From Anaeramoeba flamelloides (Eukaryota > Metamonada > Anaeramoebidae), in contig JANTQA010000045.1 in assembly GCA_027625915.1 (NCBI GenBank), positions 2,852,001-2,916,000 of the forward strand: a stretch of DNA of 64,000 bases. Reading direction: 5' to 3'. Both the position numbers and the translations under genes were made by a program. Below, one piece after another: positions 58,423 to 64,000 of this stretch (the stretch's first letter is position 1; each line of letters starts with the position of its first letter). Under the pieces are notes generated by a model that saw only the letters and a program-made list of their open reading frames with translations, ran no database searches and was not told where the DNA came from.

Positions 58423-59036
58423 CCAATTTTTGTTTTTTTTAATTTTGTTTTTTTCATTTTCTTTTTCTTTTTCTTTTTGATCGAAAAACGAAACAAAAAA
58501 CCTCTTTTTCAAATGAAAAAAAAAAACTCAGAAGAGTTTCACTCTAGATGACACAACGCTATTCTTTTGAAATTTTCACACAAAAATTAATCACCACAAC
58601 CATAACTAAATTAGTTACTTAAATGAACGCACTTTCACATATTCGGTGTTTCTTGTAAAAATTTATGAATTCACAATTCACCAGTTTTTCTGCATCGTAC
58701 TTCATTTTGCATATTATTAGATGTATGTTAAAATTGCTGAAAATTGCGCTTTCACAAATACCAAAAATTCATCCTTTCGGTTTTGCTCGATCTAGCCCAA
58801 CCTTAATTAGGAATTTGAAAAACATATTTTTCAATTTTTATGGCGAGTGGACCATTAAGGAAAAATTGATCCAACATAATTTTGTGGCATTATTATTCCC
58901 CCAATTTTTTATTCGAACAATTTGTTATCTGAAATGTTTATAAGAAGAAAACAACAAAATTGATCGGGCCACCATAAGGCAAAAAAAATCAAAATTATCA
59001 CAAAAAAGTAAAAAAAAGGGACAAAAACGTGTGTCA
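58423..59036. other. 3' flank of the NABP2-like gene
   Basis: Less AT-rich than most spacers. The 92-codon plus frame at 58665-58943 is not recognised and has no neighbouring splice signals that make a gene convincing. Confidence 0.35.
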
Positions 59037-59750
59037 ACAGTGTAGTTAATTTTAAAGTCATCTAAACTATTGTTCAGCCTAAAATAATACAGTATACAAA
59101 ATACCCATTTTTAGGGTATAGAATCTGTGATTTTTTTTTTCTTCTTGTTTCAATAACCCACTGATCAAAAGTATACCCAAAGTTCAAATCAGTTTTGAAG
59201 GTATACTCTTTGATATTTTGTGATAATTTTAAATTATCAATGGAATTAGTTTATCATTTTTCTGAATTTTTTTCAATTTTTAAAAAGATTTAAGTGACGA
59301 GTCTATATTATTTTTTTTTTTTGACCAATTTCTAAATAGGGATTCCTTATCGGGAAATAAGTTTAATATAGAAAATAAACAGGGGTTTTCAAATCAAAGT
59401 AATTGACAAAAAATTTACTCAATCTCTATTAAATTTAAGTAAAAAAATTTAATAGAGATTAACTCCTTAAGGTATTTTTTTTTTTATTTTAAAAATATTA
59501 TTAAATACAAAAATTAACTCAATTTTTAGTAAAAAGTTTTCAAATTGAGATCTCTAAATTTTTAAATTTTATTTTTTAATTATTGGATTTTAATAACCCG
59601 GGATCATATTTAATTAATATCTATTGTATCTTTCTTTGATCATTTAATCAAAAAGCCTTCTAGAAAAAACGAAATAAATTTTAATTTGAAACACAAATTT
59701 TACCAAGTCTGAATGGATTACTTTTACAACATTCAGCCGAAATTGTTTAA
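59037..59750 (+). mobile_element. MITE-H copy 3 (diverged)
   Basis: It aligns with 50923-51404 through the words AATCTGTG, TTTTTTTCTTCTTG, TTTTGAAGGT and, later, TTTCTTTGATCATTTAAT. Internally it is expanded by about 230 bp, including a palindrome at 59410-59455 around AATCTCTATTAAATTTA. Confidence 0.55.
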
Positions 59751-60249
59751 ATTTAAACCTCTTATGGAAAAAATAATTTTTGGAATTTAAGACCTAAATT
59801 TCCTCCAACATATAAAAATCTTTGAGTTTTTAGTCTTTTCTTTTGAATAATAAATGTAACATGACAAAACTTAAGTATTAGGGTTAATTGATTGTTTTCT
59901 TTTGAATTTATTTAAATTCTTTGGTACTGGCATCGCAAACGGGGTCTAAAACTCCGATTAAAAATTCTTTTAATTTCCTATGAAAAGCCTTTTAAAATTG
60001 CCTGGATGAAATTTTTAAACATGTAATAATTATCTAAACACCAAAAAGTGATATCAAAAAAAGTATTTTTTTACCTTATTACTAATTCCAATCAGAGCTT
60101 TCATTTAGTGAGTGAATGAATTTCGTCTTCCAAGGTGTTTTTTCAATTAAATTCAAATAAGTAACTCAAAATCACACAATTTATAAAAAGTCTTTAAATT
60201 CGATCAATTAAGAATTTGGTTTGGATGGTAGAATTTACCAAAAAAAAAA
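59751..60249. other. AT-rich spacer, nothing recognised
   Basis: No gene or repeat partner was found. Confidence 0.3.
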
Positions 60250-60859
60250 AAAAAATCATTTTTGAAAAAGGATTTTATATACTTAGTGTTAATTTTGATG
60301 AATTCTGAGGAGATCTTGATATTGTTTATTTTTGTATTTTTAAAGTAATTCAATCAAAGTTTTCATATTTTTTTTAATATAGTTTTGATATGTGTTAGAT
60401 TTAATATACCAATGAGTTTTTTACTGAAATGGTTAATTTAAATAAATTAATTATCAAATAATAAAAATTATTATTTTTTCGTATCTTCTCTTATTGGTTA
60501 TTCATATTTTATGAGATACCAAGGGGTTGATATACCATACCTCAACCAATTAAAAGAATTGCAAAGAATTGCAATTAAAGGGGGATCACGAAATATTCAT
60601 AATTTTAGGTTTGTCGAATAAAGAATGAAAAGAATTTATTGATAAAAAAATCAATAAATAATTTTTCCTACAAAAAGAAAGATCAATATGAACATTGATA
60701 GTTTTTTTAAAAAACTAATTTCTAATTCTTTCAGAATCACTTTACAAAAAGACCTGTTATTGTGAATAAATTCTCAATAAAATTAACTAAAATTGAAATT
60801 TTGAACACAATTAAGGATTTAACACCACTCTAGATTCATATATAAATAAAATTTATTAT

Positions 60860-61310
60860 AAGTGAAATCAAATAATAATGATTCTTTCTAATTCTAATAT
60901 CTCTACAAAATCTACTTCCAATATTGTTGAACAATAAATTTTTAGATGGGTTTTTCTAATTATAACCCGTAAATTACAATTTGGTAGTTTTTTAAAAATT
61001 ATTATTCCAAATCTAAAGCCAAAAATCAAAACAATATTAATAATTTTGGATTTAGAATCCCTAAATATAACCATTTTTTCTATTTTTATTTATAATTTCA
61101 AACATTTAATTAATAATTTTCTTCATAAAACCCCGAATACTGGTTAGTTTTAATTTCCTTTTTATCAAAAAATAGGTTATATTTAACAATAAATTTTCAA
61201 TTTCAAAAATAATATGTTAATAATCTATCGACTAAATTATTGAATTATTTTTAAAAATGAAAAAATGTTTTTAACTGCTAATTTGTATATTAAGAACCTT
61301 TTAAGAAAGG
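60860..61310 (+). repeat. Repeat P copy 2
   Basis: Same orientation as 26300-26930; shared landmarks are TAATTTCAAACATTTAATTA and ACTGGTTAGTTTTAATTTCC. Confidence 0.5.
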
Positions 61311-61484
61311 TATTATATATTTTTGAAGCATGGATATTGTTGATTCAACCTTTCAATTTTTCTTGAAATGTAGGGGGTTTTTTTGATCATTTTCTCTGGA
61401 ATTACCCAGTCTATAAAAATAATCATAAAATCTGTATTTCTGTTGTTTAAAAAAAATAATTTTTCAATTCTTTTGCTATGGTCA

Positions 61485-61961
61485 AAATAGCATGTGCAAA
61501 AAAATTTAATGCATGTTTCAAAATAAAAATTGTGTGTTTTTTTTATAGAAGTCCTATACATTAACAGGTCAAAGAAACTGATAATAAACCCTAAATAAAT
61601 ATGGTAATGGTTTCTTACATTTCTCATATTTCGAAAGAAATTCTAAAAATAAAGGATCAAATTGCAAATTTTATCTTAAAAAATAGGATAAATTTTTCTG
61701 AGAATATTTTTTTATACTCGAAAAGAGCAAAACATTTCAAAAAAATTAAGAAAATTATTGAAAAATTTTCAACTAATGGAATTCCTTATTTAAATTTTAC
61801 TGAAAATATCTAGAAGTTTACATTCAAAATTTATTTGAACTTGGGTATATTATTTGGTAGTCGATTGGGTGTTGTCTTGAAACAAGAAGAAAAAAAGTAT
61901 GGATTATATTTTCAAACATGAATTATAGTAGTTGTTTACACATTATTTTGAAAACTGAAAA
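61485..61961 (-). mobile_element. MITE-H copy 4, nested in the LINE
   Basis: The left edge ATGGTCAAAATAGCATGTGC is the complement of the right end of 50923-51404, and the right edge (ATTATATTTTCAAACATGAA, then TTATTTTGAAAACTG) the complement of its left end. LINE C-terminal coding similarity stops at the left edge and resumes at the right edge. Confidence 0.7.
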
Positions 61962-62084
61962 TAATAATAATTTTTTTACTATTATTAATAAACAAGATTC
62001 AATAACTTTATTAGCTCTTGTAGATAATAAAATGGTGTTTGAATATTTTAAAAATTATATAAATTCAAGTTTAGGAATTCGGGA

Positions 62085-62340
62085 AGTGCCTAGGGTTTCT
62101 TGAAATTTTCAGTTTTAGTTATAAAATCTATTGATTTTGTAAATAAACAGAAAACTCAGGTAAGCTTGATAATAGTTTTCCAGAATTTAAAATAATGGAG
62201 TAAAATCTTTGATTTAACTCAATTATTTTAAATTCTAGAAAAGATAATGAAAAGTGCCTAGATTTTTTTTTAATTTGAGAAATAAAAGGAAAATTAAATA
62301 TATTTTCAGTTTATTTCTCAAATTAAAAAAAAACATCACT
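62085..62340. repeat. Repeat M copy 3
   Basis: It contains the 70-nt hairpin (TTTTCCAGAATTTAAAATAA with a complementary arm ending at about 62245) and a second palindrome at 62262-62330 (TTTTAATTTGAGAAATAAA and complement). Confidence 0.65.
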
Positions 62341-62722
62341 TCAAATAAGAGGAATTTTAAACTCCTCTCATAAATTACAATATATATATAAAAAAAATGT
62401 AGAATTTTTAAAAATTATTAAATATTTTTTACTACTATATAAGATCTTTTTTAATTCATGAGATCAACTTTTAGTATTAAATTGACGAATCCAATTTTTT
62501 AAAAGAAATCTGAACTAAGGGGTACAAATATGATATGCCTTCAATAGTAACATAAAAAATTTTTAGTATTCTTTGTGCTAGTCAATAATCCCTTTAAATA
62601 GTTGTTTTACTCCACAATATCTCTTTTTTTTCACTTTTTCTAACAAACCACAAATTTTTTTATTACTTTGTTTAATAACCTAACAAAGTTCTAAGAAAAA
62701 AAACATTTGCTTTTTACTAAAG
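62341..62722. other. Spacer with a repeat P fragment
   Basis: AGATCTTTTTTAATTCATGA at about 62445 resembles 26805-26825; nothing else is recognised. Confidence 0.35.
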
Positions 62723-62944
62723 TACTATTTGTTTCAAAATAAATTGACCCAATTTTCATTCCACTTTGCAAAAGAAAAAAACAGGTAGCATTTCAGATTT
62801 CTAAATCTAAAAAACAGTTTAAATTCATAATTTCTGTATTGTTAGAATTGGTAACTTTGATGATTTCATTTAATTCTTCGGGTGTCTGTTTTTTTTGGAA
62901 AACTAAATGAAAATTTTGATATTTATATTTAGAAATTCGCAGTA
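62723..62944 (+). mobile_element. MITE-B copy 4
   Basis: 222 bp. The left end is TACTATTTGTTTCAAAATAA; the right end (ACTAAATGAAAATTTTGATA, then CGCAGTA) is its diverged complement. The minus frame inside is an artefact. Confidence 0.7.
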
Positions 62945-63038
62945 AAGATCCTTTGATTTTGTTGTATTTTTCAAGGTACAAAATCTACTTTTCATTTTCA
63001 ATAGGAAATTAGCTTTCTTCAGTTTTCTAACTCAAACA

Positions 63039-63240
63039 TACAGTCAGTTTCACTTTTAAGGCACAAAATTTCAACAAAATTTAAGGCACAAAGAAAAATC
63101 TCAAATTAAAGCACAAAATTCAAATTCTAGTAAAAATAAATTGTAAAAAAAAATATTCCAAATTTTGTGCCTTAATTTGAGATTTTTTTGTGCCTTAAAT
63201 TTCGTTGAAAGTTTGTGCCTTAAAAGTGAAACTGGCTGTA
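63039..63240. mobile_element. MITE-C copy 3
   Basis: The best copy: TA-flanked, 202 bp, almost a complete palindrome (TACAGTCAGTTTCACTTTTA and, at the right, TTAAAAGTGAAACTGGCTGTA). Arms of about 85 bp contain TTAAGGCACAAA words twice each. Confidence 0.85.
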
Positions 63241-63454
63241 ATCCAGTATTAGGAACCAGTGGGATTAATTTAAACATCAAGTATAAAACCTTAAAATAAT
63301 CAACAGAAAAAAAAAAACTTCAATACTAGTATTTGAAATTTAAATGGGTTATATTTTCTTCTTATTTTTTGTTTTACAATCCTTCAGAATCTTAACTGTT
63401 CTTTTGGATTTTTATTTCACAGAAATTATACCAAAATATTATGTTCAGTATGGT

Positions 63455-63665
63455 AAAATCATTGGGACACTAAGTTTTTAATTGGGACTGGTTTTGTTAA
63501 TACACAGTTTTTGAACCGGATCATTTTTTCAAAACCAAGACGGGTTTTATTTGGGTCGTTGACTTTTATTTGGGACAGTTTTTTTGAGAGACATTTTTTA
63601 GTGTCCCTTTCATTATAATTGGGACATTTTTTTTGAGGGACAAGGCTTTTAAATTGGGACACTTT
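63455..63665. repeat. Cluster of TTGGGAC boxes
   Basis: TTGGGAC occurs at about 63462, 63482, 63570, 63618 and 63654, with variants (TTGGGTC, GAGGGAC) between and one inverted GTGTCCC at 63601. Spacing is irregular. Frames on the minus strand through it repeat a CPN/KK pattern but resemble no family. Confidence 0.55.
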
Positions 63666-64000
63666 CCTCTAACCAGTCTCAAAACTTCACCATGTCTGTA
63701 GTTTTTTTTTTGGAGAGATAAACTAAAAATCCAAAAGAATACTTTCAAAATTGAATACAGTACACTCACAATTAATTCAAATTCTTATTCCCAAAACACA
63801 CTGATTGTCTGATGAAAACAATTGAAAAAAACTCACATCGAAAGATCCCTTTCGAGAACAATTTCAAAAAAAAAGTAAATTATGGTGATTAAAAATTGAT
63901 GAAAAAAAAAAAGAAGCTGAGAAACCGAAAAAAAAGAAGGTGAGCAAAAACAAAAACAAATACTCGATCAAGTTTGTTGAAAAAAAAAAAAGAATAGAAA
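63666..64000. other. Window edge, possible start of a further gene
   Basis: Lys-rich plus-strand sequence (63890-63945) is followed by AAGGTGAGC, which could be a donor, but no complete frame or family can be recognised. Confidence 0.25.

Larger units (their letters stand above)
60250..62101 (+). mobile_element. Decayed LINE with nested MITE-H
   Basis: Plus-strand blocks in order are: SVNFDEF and DIVYFCIFKVIQSKFSYF at 60270-60390 (post-palm region); a 46-codon open frame at 60494-60634 with PYLNQLKELQRIAIKGGSRNI (thumb-like); DHFLWN followed by YKNNHKICIS at 61385-61440, the intact form of the C-terminal motif seen in the 8.2 kb LINE; and, after the MITE-H, SITLLALVDNKMVFEYF ending at 62101. 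Many stops and frame changes intervene. Part of 60860-61310 matches repeat P instead, so the copy is composite. Confidence 0.65.

Noticed and set aside
58287-58512. Two minus frames over the end of the NABP2-like gene
   Set aside because: Shadows of the real gene and of its A/T-rich 3' flank.
58665-58943. 92-codon plus frame downstream of NABP2
   Set aside because: Composition is slightly better than background, but no family, splice signals or repeat partner support it.
61313-61627. 104-codon minus frame
   Set aside because: It crosses the LINE/MITE-H junction on the antisense strand, so it is fortuitous.

Overview
This is a nuclear window from an AT-rich, intron-bearing protist. The coding stretches are clearly eukaryotic: a CTLH-complex RanBPM protein, a TMEM181-type membrane protein, the SAGA subunit SGF29, an SMP lipid-transfer protein and a SOSS-B/NABP2 OB-fold protein. 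Introns are GT-AG and vary from about 40 bp to more than 4 kb. Nearly every well-resolved gene ends in TAA and the standard code fits. Asn/Lys/Glu low-complexity tracts inside proteins and T/A-rich spacers would suit a free-living amoeboid protist such as Anaeramoeba, but the lineage is an inference from style, not from a marker gene.

Layout. 0.5-3.75 kb: two poorly recognised minus-strand genes, one of them a three-exon model. 9.9-11.6 kb: RanBPM-like gene (-). 15.5-22.1 kb: four-exon TMEM181-like gene (+). 25.1-29.2 kb: two-exon SGF29 gene (+). 32.3-37.3 kb: two-exon gene (-) for a signal-peptide-bearing, single-pass membrane protein with a PPC-like ectodomain. 41.3-42.4 kb: two-exon SMP-domain gene (-). 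47.2-48.6 kb: Asn-rich, basic putative DNA-binding protein (-). 58.1-58.4 kb: single-exon NABP2/SSB1 gene (+). The genes do not form one pathway. Several (CTLH ubiquitin ligase, SAGA histone reader, SOSS ssDNA binding) are ordinary nuclear housekeeping functions.

Everything between, and inside the long introns, is dominated by small transposons. I could recognise about a dozen repeat families by comparing copies within the window: at least nine inverted-terminus MITE-like families (called MITE-A to MITE-J here), a 1.13 kb element present three times (element K), a 1.1 kb element present twice (element L), a hairpin-rich repeat (repeat M) and decayed LINEs. A Tc1/mariner relic at 12.8-13.8 kb still shows transposase motifs and shares terminal sequence with MITE-A, so it is the likely source of that family. 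Insertions are nested: a LINE tail with an exact 16-bp target duplication inside MITE-A, MITE-E inside MITE-A, MITE-A inside MITE-D, MITE-C inside MITE-F, and MITE-H inside a LINE. I found no tRNA, rRNA or CRISPR array. I see no convincing new multi-gene system. The most unusual items are the repeated hairpin modules, a perfect 90-bp inverted repeat, and a signal-peptide exon lying between opposed repeat arms.
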